11,576 nucleotides of DNA from Phycisphaerales bacterium UBA1926 (GCA_002337215.1 DDFO01000063.1:56384-67959), one strand, 5' to 3'; numbered from the stretch's first letter, positions 1 to 7,404 are shown. Notes: generated by a model from the letters alone, not told the origin. A program made the numbers and translations.

Positions 1-360
1 GGGAGCCCGCCAACCCCGCCCCTGACATCGGGCGCCGCCGGGCATTCGATCATCTCCGGCCCGGACACGATCACAAATGTGAACCTCCGGATGCACACCT
101 ACGCAGGGTATGAGATGTTCTACGACGAGCTGCGCGTCGGCGGCTCGTGGAACGATGTCGTGCCAGTCGAGGTCGAACCGGGCTGCACCGGGGCAGACGT
201 CGCGCTGCCGCTGGGCGTCCTCGACCTCAACGACATCGGGGAGTTCGTTGACGCGTTCACATCGGGTCATCCGGTCGCGGACCTTGCGGCACCCGTCGGT
301 GTGCTGGACCTCGCCGATATCGCGGGGTTCATCGACGCGTTCCTCGCCGGCTGCCCGTGA
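1..360 (+). CDS. Secreted protein with duplicated dockerin-like C-terminal tail (3' end only)
   Basis: The frame is open from the first base to the TGA at 358-360, so this is the last 119 residues of a gene that starts outside the window; the GTG at 79 is internal. Residues 41-56 (YDELRVGGSWNDVVPV) look like the end of a LamG/concanavalin-like beta domain; 'DELRIGTTWADVTP'-type endings are common in planctomycete and verrucomicrobial exported proteins. After C62 come two copies of one unit, at about residues 64-91 and 92-119, offset by 28 residues: 'ADVALPLGVLDLNDIGEFVD' and 'ADLAAPVGVLDLADIAGFID'. The protein ends GCP. I recall this Cys-flanked repeat tail from many Phycisphaerales exported proteins. 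It resembles a dockerin-type helical repeat but lacks the DxNxDG calcium loop. C62 and C118 could form a disulfide (inference). Function of the whole protein is unknown; a surface or sorting role for the tail is only a suggestion. Confidence 0.85.
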   Translation, partial: GSPPTPPLTSGAAGHSIISGPDTITNVNLRMHTYAGYEMFYDELRVGGSWNDVVPVEVEPGCTGADVALPLGVLDLNDIGEFVDAFTSGHPVADLAAPVGVLDLADIAGFIDAFLAGCP

Positions 361-368
361 TGCGTTCC

Positions 369-400
369 CGGGCTCGCGTCAGAACTGGAAGGCGAGCCCG
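369..400. terminator. GC-rich inverted repeat between two convergent genes
   Basis: CGGGCTCGC at 369-377 and its exact reverse complement GCGAGCCCG at 392-400 form a 9-bp stem with a 14-nt loop. It begins 9 nt after the stop codon of the left-edge gene and covers the stop and last codons of the DUF5916 gene on the other strand. It could serve as a bidirectional transcription end. Neither side carries a U-tract, so intrinsic termination is uncertain. Confidence 0.4.
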
Positions 401-2604
401 AGCTTGATCGTCAGGTCTTGGCGGATCGAGTCGAACCCGCCGAAATCGTCCTCGACCGCGAAGCCCTCGTTGTAGACCACGAAGAACTCTTGGCCGGGGC
501 GGAACTCCCACCGCACCCGGCTGTTGAGCCCGAGTTCATCAGAGCGGTTATCCCACTGCACCGTGTTGTCCCAGCTCAGGTCGGGCGTGAACTGGATCGA
601 CCCCCGCATCGAGAGAACGCGGACGGTGAAATCGCCCTCGTCGAGGTCGATGTCGTTGATCGAATACGACGCGGTCGCGCTGAAGTACGAGCCAGGCCGG
701 AGCGTCACCCCCGCGGAGTAATCCGTCCGATCCCCGGAGAAGAACCCGTACCGTCGGACGGTCCCGCTCACCGCGACCGGGCGGTTCGACGCCGTCCCGC
801 CCCGGATCTCCGCGCCCAGGTTGTCGTACGTCCCGACGGGGACGGTGATGTCGTCGGTGATCCCGAACGGATCGACGAGGTTGTCGCGGCTCAGGAATAG
901 ACGGCCGCCGACCCAATCGCCCGAGTGAAAATTGACCGCCACGTCCGGCAGGTTCATGTCCAGCGTGTCGATCGTGGAATCGAGCGAGGTGAACCAACTC
1001 GCGTTGGTGCTCAGGCGGATGTTGCGGACGCGGGATTCGTCCTCGCCGAAGCGCCAGGTGTAGCCACCCCCGATGTTGTGCTCGTAGCGCCCACGCCGGC
1101 TCACGAACCCGAGCGCGGGATCGAAGTTCTCGCCGATCCGCGCGAAGAACACGCTGAAATCCCAGGGGTCGCGGTTGATGCCGAACCGGCCGCCGATCGA
1201 GGTCGTGTCGCTGTTGTCGCTGTCCTCCCCGGCGGTCTGCGTGTACGTCCCCTGCGCGAACAGGTCGCCCGTGATCCGCCCCGTCCCACCGAAGGCGGAG
1301 TTGTTCCGGTAGTTGAAGTCCGCCCCGAACAGTGTGTTCTGCCCACGATCCGAAGGGTCGCCGTTCGTGAAGATGATCCCCAGGTTCGACGAATCGAGCA
1401 CATCCCGCTGGAGCCTGATGACCGAGAGGTTCTTGTCGCCCAGTTCGTCGTCGTGATCCATCTGGACCGTCATCGCCCCGATCCGCCAGTCGCCCGCGCG
1501 CCCCGTCAGGCGCGCGCCCGTTGTGATCCCCTTCTGCTGCCCACCAACGATGCCGATCCGTCTGCTGAAGAACGGGCGCGGGCTCTGCCGCACGCCGCCG
1601 AAGTCGAAGATCCCCGCGTCCTCAAGAAAGAAGTCTCGCCGCTCCGGGAAGAACAGCGGGAACCGCGTCAGGTTCACCACCCGGTTGTCCACCTCCGCCT
1701 CGGCGAAGTCCGTGTTCACCGTCAGCGCGAGGGTGAGCTGGGGCGTGACGCGGTAGAACAGATCCGCGCCGGGCTCCACGTCCACGCCGCCGTCCTTCAG
1801 GTCGGTGATCACCGACGTGAACGGCTTGAGCACCAGCCCGCGCCCCTGCCTGATGTCCTCGAGCCCCTCCAGGAGCCCAGACCTCGAAACCTGCCGCACC
1901 GAGCCCTCGCGACGGAAGTTCCGCCAGCGGACGGTCTCCCGCCTCGCCCCCATCTCGCGTGCAATGTTGAACCCCCACGCCGTGAGAGCGCGGTCGAACG
2001 ACAGCGTCGCGAACGGGATGCGGATCTCGGCCGACCACCCCGCGTCGTCCACGCTCGTCTTCGCGGCCCAGATGCCGTCCCAGGACGTGCCGAGAGAGGC
2101 GTCGTTGTCGATGAGCCCGTCCGTGCGCGCGCCCGCCGCCGAGACATCAAAGTAGAAGCCCGATTGCCCGTCCCGGTTCGAGTCGATCGTGATGAAGACG
2201 GCGTCGTCACCCTGCGCCCCCTGGTCACGCCGGGTCTGCCGAGCCAACACCGGAAACTCTGATTCGTCGCAGCGGATACCGATGTAGAGATTCTCGGCGT
2301 CGTAGAGCACACGGAACGAGGTGCGTTGGCTCGCGAGCGCGCCCGTCACCGGATTCGACTGCGTGAAATCATCCGCGGCCTCAGCACGCGCCCAGACCTC
2401 GTCATCGAGCACCCCGTCGATCACGGGGCCCTCCTCAACCCGGACCGCGATGCTGCCGAGCGACTTGTCACCCACCGCGCCCGTCCTGTTCCCGCCGGGC
2501 ATTGCCCGCTCACCAGCGGGCTGCCCCAACGCCGCCGCCGCGACGAGGGTGGACAACACACAGGCGGCGACCGCCCCGGAGGATGAAAAGCACAGCACTC
2601 GCAA
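379..2604 (-). CDS. CBM9-like / DUF5916 outer-membrane beta-barrel protein
   Basis: The protein has 741 residues. Residues 1-28 form a signal peptide (Arg2, a hydrophobic stretch, likely cleavage after Ala-Leu-Gly27) with no lipobox. Residues about 50-245 match the carbohydrate-binding family 9-like fold found at the start of DUF5916 proteins (VIDGVLDDEVWARA at 61-74, LYIGIRCDE at 106-114, WSAEIRIPF at 190-198). Residues about 255-741 match DUF5916, including TVNTDFAEAEVD (295-306) and NLTRFPLFFPERRDFFLE (311-328). The chain then alternates in the manner of beta-strands and ends in Phe, as is usual for barrels inserted by the BAM complex. Family members sit in the outer membrane; their substrate is not known and the CBM9-like part does not prove sugar binding. 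The start is TTG at 2604, right after an in-frame TGA at 2608-2610; GTG at 2598 is the alternative, but it loses the only basic residue of the signal peptide. No convincing Shine-Dalgarno sequence is visible. Confidence 0.9.
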   Translation of the reverse strand: MRVLCFSSSGAVAACVLSTLVAAAALGQPAGERAMPGGNRTGAVGDKSLGSIAVRVEEGPVIDGVLDDEVWARAEAADDFTQSNPVTGALASQRTSFRVLYDAENLYIGIRCDESEFPVLARQTRRDQGAQGDDAVFITIDSNRDGQSGFYFDVSAAGARTDGLIDNDASLGTSWDGIWAAKTSVDDAGWSAEIRIPFATLSFDRALTAWGFNIAREMGARRETVRWRNFRREGSVRQVSRSGLLEGLEDIRQGRGLVLKPFTSVITDLKDGGVDVEPGADLFYRVTPQLTLALTVNTDFAEAEVDNRVVNLTRFPLFFPERRDFFLEDAGIFDFGGVRQSPRPFFSRRIGIVGGQQKGITTGARLTGRAGDWRIGAMTVQMDHDDELGDKNLSVIRLQRDVLDSSNLGIIFTNGDPSDRGQNTLFGADFNYRNNSAFGGTGRITGDLFAQGTYTQTAGEDSDNSDTTSIGGRFGINRDPWDFSVFFARIGENFDPALGFVSRRGRYEHNIGGGYTWRFGEDESRVRNIRLSTNASWFTSLDSTIDTLDMNLPDVAVNFHSGDWVGGRLFLSRDNLVDPFGITDDITVPVGTYDNLGAEIRGGTASNRPVAVSGTVRRYGFFSGDRTDYSAGVTLRPGSYFSATASYSINDIDLDEGDFTVRVLSMRGSIQFTPDLSWDNTVQWDNRSDELGLNSRVRWEFRPGQEFFVVYNEGFAVEDDFGGFDSIRQDLTIKLGLAFQF

Positions 2605-2639
2605 CGATCAATCCCGAATTCGGCAGCCGACCCACGCCC

Positions 2640-2663
2640 CAACACCCAACTGCAACACCCAAC
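2640..2663. repeat. Direct repeat of an 11-mer in the divergent intergenic region
   Basis: CAACACCCAAC occurs exactly at 2640-2650 and again at 2653-2663, a 13-bp period. It lies 36-59 bp upstream of the TTG start of the DUF5916 gene and about 135 bp before the cyclodeaminase gene. This is a plausible place for a paired protein-binding site, but nothing else supports that role. Confidence 0.4.
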
Positions 2664-2787
2664 CCAGCGCAATCGCCCCAGCGCAGCCGCCCGGGCGAAA
2701 TCAGAAGTCGCGAGCACGTCGTGCGCCGACCACCCTAGACCGCTCATCGGCCGACGGCCTCCCGCGTCTTCGATCAATGGCAGGCCG

Positions 2788-2793
2788 TACGCT
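2788..2793 (+). promoter_or_regulatory. -10 element of a leaderless promoter (cyclodeaminase gene)
   Basis: TACGCT fits the TANNNT -10 consensus and is separated from the ATG at 2799 by 5 nt. Transcription would then begin at or next to the start codon. The same arrangement precedes four other genes in the window. No -35 element is evident. Confidence 0.55.
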
Positions 2794-2798
2794 TCGTG

Positions 2799-3410
2799 AT
2801 GCACGATCTCGCGGATGAACGGTTCGGCAAACTTCTCGACTCGCTCGCGTCGAAGTCCCCGGCCCCGGGCGGCGGGGCCGCGGGCGCGATGCTCGGCGCG
2901 ACCGCCGCGGCCCTCGGCGGCATGGTCGTCGCCTACTCGGTCGGCAAGAAATCGCTCGCCGAGCACGAATCACGGCTCCGAGACGCGGCCTCCGCCCTCG
3001 CCAAAATGCAGGCCCGGTTCCTCGCACTCGCGACCGAAGACGCCGCCGCGTACGAAGAACTCAACCGCCTCCAGAAGCTCGAAGCCGACGATCAAGTCCG
3101 GATAACCGAAGAACCCGCGGCCCTCCGGCGAGCGATCGCGGCTCCCGAATCGGCCCGTGTGCTCGCGATGGATCTCCTGTCCCTGCTCGAGTCGCTCGTC
3201 GGGCGCACGAACCTGTACCTCGGGAGCGACCTCGCGATCGCCGGGGTCGCCGCCGAGGCCGCCGCCGTCGCCGCGGGGTGGAACGTCCGCATCAACGCTC
3301 CGGGGCTCCCGCACACCGACCGGGACGCCGCGCTCGACCTGGTGAACAAAGGCGACCGCGCGGCGGCCGAGGCCCGGAGCAGGATCGAATCGGCCTGCGC
3401 CGCCGACTGA
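2799..3410 (+). CDS. Cyclodeaminase/cyclohydrolase family protein (FTCD_C domain)
   Basis: This 203-residue soluble protein is a single FTCD_C-type domain at the family's normal length. It carries the hallmark SPAPGGGAAGA loop near residue 20, an EDAAAY helix near residue 80, and SDLAIAGVAAEAAAVAAGWN followed by VRIN in the last third. Family members are all-helical enzymes acting on tetrahydrofolate one-carbon units: formimidoyl-THF cyclodeaminase (releasing ammonia) or methenyl-THF cyclohydrolase (FchA). The sequence alone does not tell which. No formiminotransferase domain is fused and no histidine-degradation gene is nearby, which slightly favours the cyclohydrolase role (inference). GTG at 2796 is in frame and could add one Met, but ATG at 2799 gives the better distance to the TACGCT at 2788. 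The gene is divergent from the DUF5916 gene and 110 nt before the phosphatase gene. Confidence 0.88.
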   Translation: MHDLADERFGKLLDSLASKSPAPGGGAAGAMLGATAAALGGMVVAYSVGKKSLAEHESRLRDAASALAKMQARFLALATEDAAAYEELNRLQKLEADDQVRITEEPAALRRAIAAPESARVLAMDLLSLLESLVGRTNLYLGSDLAIAGVAAEAAAVAAGWNVRINAPGLPHTDRDAALDLVNKGDRAAAEARSRIESACAAD

Positions 3411-3433
3411 CACTCAGGCCACCCGTGCCCGGT

Positions 3434-3477
3434 TCTGCCCGTCCGCGGCCCATCCGCAGCCCGTTTGCGGCCCGTTT
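3434..3477. repeat. Four degenerate 11-bp tandem units upstream of the phosphatase gene
   Basis: Consecutive 11-mers read TCTGCCCGTCC (3434), GCGGCCCATCC (3445), GCAGCCCGTTT (3456) and GCGGCCCGTTT (3467). The last two differ at one position, and all four share the core GCCC. The block lies in the 110-nt gap between the cyclodeaminase and phosphatase genes and ends 31 bp before the putative -10 at 3509. A spacing near one helical turn would suit stacked protein sites, but this may also be simple slippage. Confidence 0.4.
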
Positions 3478-3508
3478 CGATGGGTGCTCCAGCCCCAGCA
3501 ACCCGCCC

Positions 3509-3514
3509 TACGCT
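3509..3514 (+). promoter_or_regulatory. -10 element of a leaderless promoter (phosphatase gene)
   Basis: TACGCT lies 6 nt before the GTG at 3521 (spacer TTGCCC). There is no purine-rich Shine-Dalgarno sequence. The element helps to fix the start at 3521 rather than further upstream. Confidence 0.6.
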
Positions 3515-3520
3515 TTGCCC

Positions 3521-4840
3521 GTGAAGTACACCCGCGTCGACACCGCCGACACCCGCGAAGTCGCCGACCTCGACAACCTCTTCCGCGTTGCCAGCACGCT
3601 CGACAGGCCCACCCAGATGCTCAAGCATTTCGGCGGCTGGTTCGGGAAGAACCGCCCGACCGATTTCTTCATGTCGATCGCCAGGCGTGACCTCCCGGAC
3701 GGCAAGTACAAGGTCACCCGCCTCATGACCCGGGAGGTGCGTGAGAACCTCGACAAACAGCCCCCGGAGAACCCATGGCGCGACTGGGACGACCTTCCGA
3801 CCTACGAAGGCGGGCTCGTGGGCGACATCATCGAGCACGGCGGACCCCAGATCCTCACCGATCTCGATGCGGGCAACGACCCCCACTTCGGCGAACACCT
3901 CGCCGAGATCGGGTCCATGATGGCCATCCCCCAGTATCACGAGGGACGCGCGACCAACTGGGCGCTCTCGTTCTATGAGGATCCACGAGGCCCGCGTCCA
4001 CAAGATCTGCTCGACGCCCTCATGCAGACCAGCCTCCTCGGGATGGCGACCCGCAACCTCGTCTCCAAGCGGCAGGAAGAGAAGCTCAACAAGGAACTCA
4101 CACACCAGTTCGAGCAGATCGCCGGCATCCAACGCTCGCTGCTGCCGCAGAAAACCCCGACGATCCCGGGGCTCAGAATCGCGACCAGCTACATGACCTC
4201 CGACCGCGCCGGGGGCGACTACTACGACTTTCTGCCCTTCCCCGACGGCAGTTGGGGGATCCTCATCGCCGACGTCAGCGGGCACGGCCCCGCCGCCGCG
4301 ACCGTCATGGCGATGCTCCGTGCCATCCTCCACTGCTTTCAGGGCGACGATTTCAGCCCCGCCAAAGTCATGGCGTTCGCCAACGAGAAACTCGCCGCCT
4401 CCAACCTCGACGGCAGCTTCGTCACCGCCTTCTTCGCGGTGTACAACCCCGGATCGTCCACCCTCTCCTGGGCCCGCTGCGGGCACAACCCCCCGCTGCT
4501 CAAGACGCCGGGCGAGGGCGTGATCGAACTCGACAAGTCCGGCGTCCCGCCGCTCGGCGTCCTGACGAATCTCGAACCGGAAGAAGAAACGATCACGATC
4601 CGTCCCGGACAGACACTCATCCTCTACACCGACGGGATCACCGAATCCTTCAACAACAAGGGCGTGATGTTCGGCGTCAAGGGCGTCATCTCTTCGCTCG
4701 AGGACTGCGACGGCCAGCCCGATTGCGTCGTCGATTCCATCTACGGCGCGCTCTACAAGCACACCAACTCGATGGAACGCGACGACGACCAGACCCTCGT
4801 CGCGCTCCGCCGTGAGGATGAGCCGATCGAACCCGCATGA
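3521..4840 (+). CDS. PP2C/SpoIIE-type serine phosphatase with N-terminal GAF-like domain
   Basis: The protein has 439 residues and no signal peptide or membrane segment, so it is cytoplasmic. Residues about 18-155 have the length and pattern of a GAF sensor domain (inference; no ligand residues recognised). A helical linker around 180-205 leads to QRSLLP (204-209), the motif that opens RsbU-like phosphatase domains. Metal-binding motifs of the PPM fold follow in order: GGDYYD at 231-236, DVSGHG at 251-256, CGHNPPLL at 320-327, YTDGITE at 369-375 and RDDDQT at 420-425. All expected acidic residues are present, so it should be active. Relatives dephosphorylate anti-anti-sigma (STAS) proteins in partner-switching pathways, but no such partner or kinase is in this window. 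The frame stays open back to 3278, but that part overlaps the cyclodeaminase gene and is basic, proline-rich shadow sequence; GTG at 3521 is chosen because of the TACGCT at 3509. The stop overlaps the next start. Confidence 0.93.
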   Translation: MKYTRVDTADTREVADLDNLFRVASTLDRPTQMLKHFGGWFGKNRPTDFFMSIARRDLPDGKYKVTRLMTREVRENLDKQPPENPWRDWDDLPTYEGGLVGDIIEHGGPQILTDLDAGNDPHFGEHLAEIGSMMAIPQYHEGRATNWALSFYEDPRGPRPQDLLDALMQTSLLGMATRNLVSKRQEEKLNKELTHQFEQIAGIQRSLLPQKTPTIPGLRIATSYMTSDRAGGDYYDFLPFPDGSWGILIADVSGHGPAAATVMAMLRAILHCFQGDDFSPAKVMAFANEKLAASNLDGSFVTAFFAVYNPGSSTLSWARCGHNPPLLKTPGEGVIELDKSGVPPLGVLTNLEPEEETITIRPGQTLILYTDGITESFNNKGVMFGVKGVISSLEDCDGQPDCVVDSIYGALYKHTNSMERDDDQTLVALRREDEPIEPA

Positions 4841-5370
4841 GCCGTCGCGCACCCACAGACCCGAACGCCCCCCCCAGCGATCCTGCCGACATCCCCTGGT
4901 GGGGCGTGCCCGATCCCACCGGGCAGACCAGCACCGGCGAGGTCGGCCTCCGGTTCGAGTGCACCCAGTGCGGCGCCTGCTGCACCGGCGCGCCGGGATA
5001 CGTCCACTACACCAGTACCGAGGCCGACGCGATGGCGGCGGAACTCGGAATCCCTCGAAGTGATTTCGACCGGAGGTTCACGCACCGCACGCCGTTCGGG
5101 CCCAGCCTCACCGAGACCAAGACCGAGTTCGGGAACGACTGCGTCTTCCTCGACCGCGAGACCCGGCCCGGAAAGGCCCTCTGTCGCGTCTACAGAAACC
5201 GCCCCGCGCAGTGCCGCACGTGGCCGTTCTGGAAAGACAATCTCAAAACCCCCCACCACTGGCGGTCCGCGTCCCGCACCTGCCCGGGCATGAACACCGG
5301 GACGCTGCACTCACCCCAAACGATCGCGCTGACCGTCGAACGCGACACCGGGGCCGCCCGAGACGCGTGA
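4837..5370 (+). CDS. YkgJ-family cysteine-cluster protein
   Basis: This 177-residue protein has the YkgJ/UPF0153 cysteine cluster: CTQCGACC (C42, C45, C48, C49), then C102 in DCVFLD, C116 in LCRVY, C126 in RPAQCRTWPFW and C149 in RTCPG. The order and spacing fit the family, which is thought to bind zinc or an iron-sulfur cluster; the biochemical role is not established. Residues 1-35 are proline-rich and probably disordered. Its ATG overlaps the phosphatase stop (ATGA at 4837-4840), which suggests translational coupling and a shared mRNA. It has no separate promoter-like hexamer or Shine-Dalgarno sequence. No membrane segment or signal peptide is visible. Confidence 0.9.
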   Translation: MSRRAPTDPNAPPSDPADIPWWGVPDPTGQTSTGEVGLRFECTQCGACCTGAPGYVHYTSTEADAMAAELGIPRSDFDRRFTHRTPFGPSLTETKTEFGNDCVFLDRETRPGKALCRVYRNRPAQCRTWPFWKDNLKTPHHWRSASRTCPGMNTGTLHSPQTIALTVERDTGAARDA

Positions 5371-5404
5371 TCGCCGCGCCGTCCGCACCGAAAAACCACT
5401 CTGC

Positions 5405-5414
5405 TGTGCGCACA
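5405..5414. promoter_or_regulatory. 10-bp perfect palindrome in the -35 region of the ABC exporter gene
   Basis: TGTGCGCACA is a perfect palindrome centred about 37 bp before the GTG at 5447. If transcription starts at that GTG, as the TACGCT at 5435 suggests, the palindrome covers the -35 region and could be an operator. It is short, and a chance occurrence is possible. Confidence 0.3.
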
Positions 5415-5434
5415 CCCGCCGACGAAGCCCCGGA

Positions 5435-5440
5435 TACGCT
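5435..5440 (+). promoter_or_regulatory. -10 element of a leaderless promoter (ABC exporter gene)
   Basis: TACGCT is separated by 6 nt (CACACC) from the GTG at 5447. There is no Shine-Dalgarno sequence. The pattern is the same as before the genes at 2799, 3521, 7405 and 8673. Confidence 0.6.
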
Positions 5441-5446
5441 CACACC

Positions 5447-7396
5447 GTGGCACGCAAGGACGCCAAAAAATCGCAGCGCAACCAGGACCGATCGGCCTTC
5501 TGGTCGCTCGCCCGCAAGATGCTCCGCTACCAGCGGCTGCTCGTCATCGCGCTCATCTGCGCCGTCATCAGCGGGTCCTCGCTGGGCGGGGGCATCATCG
5601 CGGCCTCCCCCGTCCTCGAAGCGATCATGGGCAAGGAGGCCACGCTCGGCGAGCTCGCGATGGAATTCAACGCGGGCGACCCCATCGTCGAGATCCCCCA
5701 GGCGATCATCGACCGACTCCCCGAGAAGCCCTTCACCGCCGTGATCTGGATGATGATCGGGCTCGCGACGCTCACGCTCATCGGCGCCTCGTCCAACTTC
5801 GTCCACCTCTATCTCTCGATGATCGTCGTCGAGCGCACGGCCGCGCTCATCCGCCGCGACCTCTTCCGGCGTGTCATCCATCTCCCGCTCCGCAAGCTCA
5901 TCACCGACGGGTCAGCCGACCCGGTGAGCCGGATCGTCAACGATCCGCAGCAGCTCGGCGCGGGGTTCGGCGCCCTCATCAGCAAGGGCGTCGCCCAGGT
6001 GAGCAAGGGTGTGTTCGCGTTCGCCGCCGCGATCATCATCGACTGGCGGATGACCGGCATCACCCTGCTCGTCGCCCCGCTGCTCTACCTGGTCATCCGC
6101 CGGCTCAGCAAGCGCATCCGCCGCGCTTCCCGCGCCGCCCTCAACAAGCAGGCTCTGCTCTACGGGGCCGCGAGCGAATCGCTCCAGGGCCTGCGTGTCG
6201 TCAAGGTCCACACCACCGAGCGCTACGAGTCGGGCCGGTTCCACAAGATCAACAAAGAGGTTCTCAGCAACCTCCTCGCCGCCCGGCGCGCCCGCGCCCT
6301 CTCCAGCCCGCTCGTCGAGGCGATGGCGGTGCTCACCATCTGCGGCCTCACGCTCATCGCCGTCAAGGCGGTCATGGACGAGGAGATCACCGCGACGACC
6401 ATGTTCCTCACCCTCGGCGCCCTGGGCATCTCGGGCGCCTCGCTCCGCCCGCTGACGGGCATCATCAACGACATCCAGCAGGCCGCCCCCGCCGCGGAGC
6501 GCATCCAGCAGCTGCTGGCAGAGCCCAGCGAGCCGGGGCACGGACGCGAGCTCTCCCGGTTGCCGAGACACGCGCAGACGATCACCTTCCGCAACGTCAC
6601 GTTCACCTATCCGGGCGCCGAGGCCCCGTCGATCCGAGGCCTCACCCTCGAGGTCGCGCACGGCGAGACGGTCGCCGTGGTGGGCCCGAACGGCTCGGGC
6701 AAGACCACCCTGCTTAGCCTCGTCCCGCGCCTCTTCGAGCCCGATGCCGAGCAGACCGACGGCAGCGCCCCCGGCGCGATCCTGATCGATGGCACCGACA
6801 TCCGCACCGTCTCGGTCCGCTCGCTCCGCAAGCAGATCGGGGTCGTCACGCAGGAGACTGTCCTGTTCGGGGGGACCATCGCCGACAACATCGCCTACGG
6901 CGCGGAGGGCGTGACGCGCGAGCGGATCATCGACGCCGCAAAGCAGGCGCGCGCGCACGCGTTCATCGAGGCCAAGGGCGGGTACGAGACCGTCGTCGGC
7001 GAGCGCGGCCTCACGCTCTCGGGAGGCCAGCGGCAACGCCTCGCCATCGCCCGCGCCATCCTCCGCGACCCCGCGATCCTGATCCTCGACGAGGCGACGA
7101 GCATGATCGACGCCGACAGCGAGGCGCGGATCACAGAGGCCCTCGCCGAGTTCAGCGCCGGGCGCACAACACTCGTCGTCGCCCACCGCCTGAGCACCGT
7201 CATCAACGCGGACCGGATCGCCGTGCTCGACAAGGGCGAGCTTGTCGACCTGGGCACCCACACCGAACTGCTCGGCCGATGCGACGTCTACCGCCAGATC
7301 GCGAGCCGGCAGCTGATCGCCCACGATACAGGCCCCGGCGACCGCCCAGCCGCGTCGGGGACGGCCTCCACAGACGCCCACACAGACGCGGTCTAG
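5447..7396 (+). CDS. ABC exporter half-transporter (MsbA-like, membrane plus ATPase domains)
   Basis: The 649-residue protein joins a type IV ABC exporter membrane domain (about 28-345) to an ATPase domain (about 378-620), so it should act as a homodimer or with a similar half. Membrane segments are visible near 30-54, 97-125, 182-199, 203-218, 290-309 and 318-340. ATPase motifs are complete: Walker A GPNGSGKTT (413-421), Q-loop VVTQE (466-470), signature LSGGQRQR (524-531), Walker B ILILDEA (544-550) and H-loop AHRLS (579-583). Relatives export lipids, lipid A precursors, peptides or drugs; the substrate cannot be read from the sequence. The loop between segments 1 and 2 (about 56-95) looks longer than usual. 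The last 25 residues are a polar tail. Start is GTG at 5447, after a 76-nt gap. The TAG stop at 7394-7396 is also the first half of the next gene's putative -10 hexamer. Confidence 0.93.
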   Translation: MARKDAKKSQRNQDRSAFWSLARKMLRYQRLLVIALICAVISGSSLGGGIIAASPVLEAIMGKEATLGELAMEFNAGDPIVEIPQAIIDRLPEKPFTAVIWMMIGLATLTLIGASSNFVHLYLSMIVVERTAALIRRDLFRRVIHLPLRKLITDGSADPVSRIVNDPQQLGAGFGALISKGVAQVSKGVFAFAAAIIIDWRMTGITLLVAPLLYLVIRRLSKRIRRASRAALNKQALLYGAASESLQGLRVVKVHTTERYESGRFHKINKEVLSNLLAARRARALSSPLVEAMAVLTICGLTLIAVKAVMDEEITATTMFLTLGALGISGASLRPLTGIINDIQQAAPAAERIQQLLAEPSEPGHGRELSRLPRHAQTITFRNVTFTYPGAEAPSIRGLTLEVAHGETVAVVGPNGSGKTTLLSLVPRLFEPDAEQTDGSAPGAILIDGTDIRTVSVRSLRKQIGVVTQETVLFGGTIADNIAYGAEGVTRERIIDAAKQARAHAFIEAKGGYETVVGERGLTLSGGQRQRLAIARAILRDPAILILDEATSMIDADSEARITEALAEFSAGRTTLVVAHRLSTVINADRIAVLDKGELVDLGTHTELLGRCDVYRQIASRQLIAHDTGPGDRPAASGTASTDAHTDAV

Positions 7397-7399
7397 GCT
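7394..7399 (+). promoter_or_regulatory. -10 element overlapping the exporter stop codon
   Basis: TAGGCT fits TANNNT and lies 5 nt (TGCCC) before the ATG at 7405. Its first three bases are the TAG stop of the ABC exporter, so the small downstream gene may be transcribed on its own as well as by read-through. Confidence 0.5.
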
Positions 7400-7404
7400 T
7401 GCCC

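Noticed and set aside
925..2262. 445-residue plus-strand open frame inside the DUF5916 gene
   Set aside because: Arg/Pro/Val-rich shadow of a well-supported gene, without motifs or its own start signals.
3278..3520. N-terminal extension of the phosphatase back to 3278
   Set aside because: It overlaps the cyclodeaminase gene by 133 nt, has Arg/Pro-rich shadow composition, and the TACGCT at 3509 supports the start at 3521.
3092..4852. 586-residue open frame on the minus strand opposite the phosphatase gene
   Set aside because: It is the antisense shadow of a gene with clear catalytic motifs; its composition is typical of reverse-frame translation of GC-rich codons and no domain is recognisable.
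5912..7381. 489-residue minus-strand open frame opposite the ABC exporter
   Set aside because: Shadow of a gene with complete ABC motifs; low-complexity Asp/Gly/Arg composition.
7279..7404. Extension of the zinc-ribbon protein upstream to 7279
   Set aside because: It overlaps the exporter gene and is Arg/Pro-rich; ATG at 7405 has the leaderless hexamer at the right distance.
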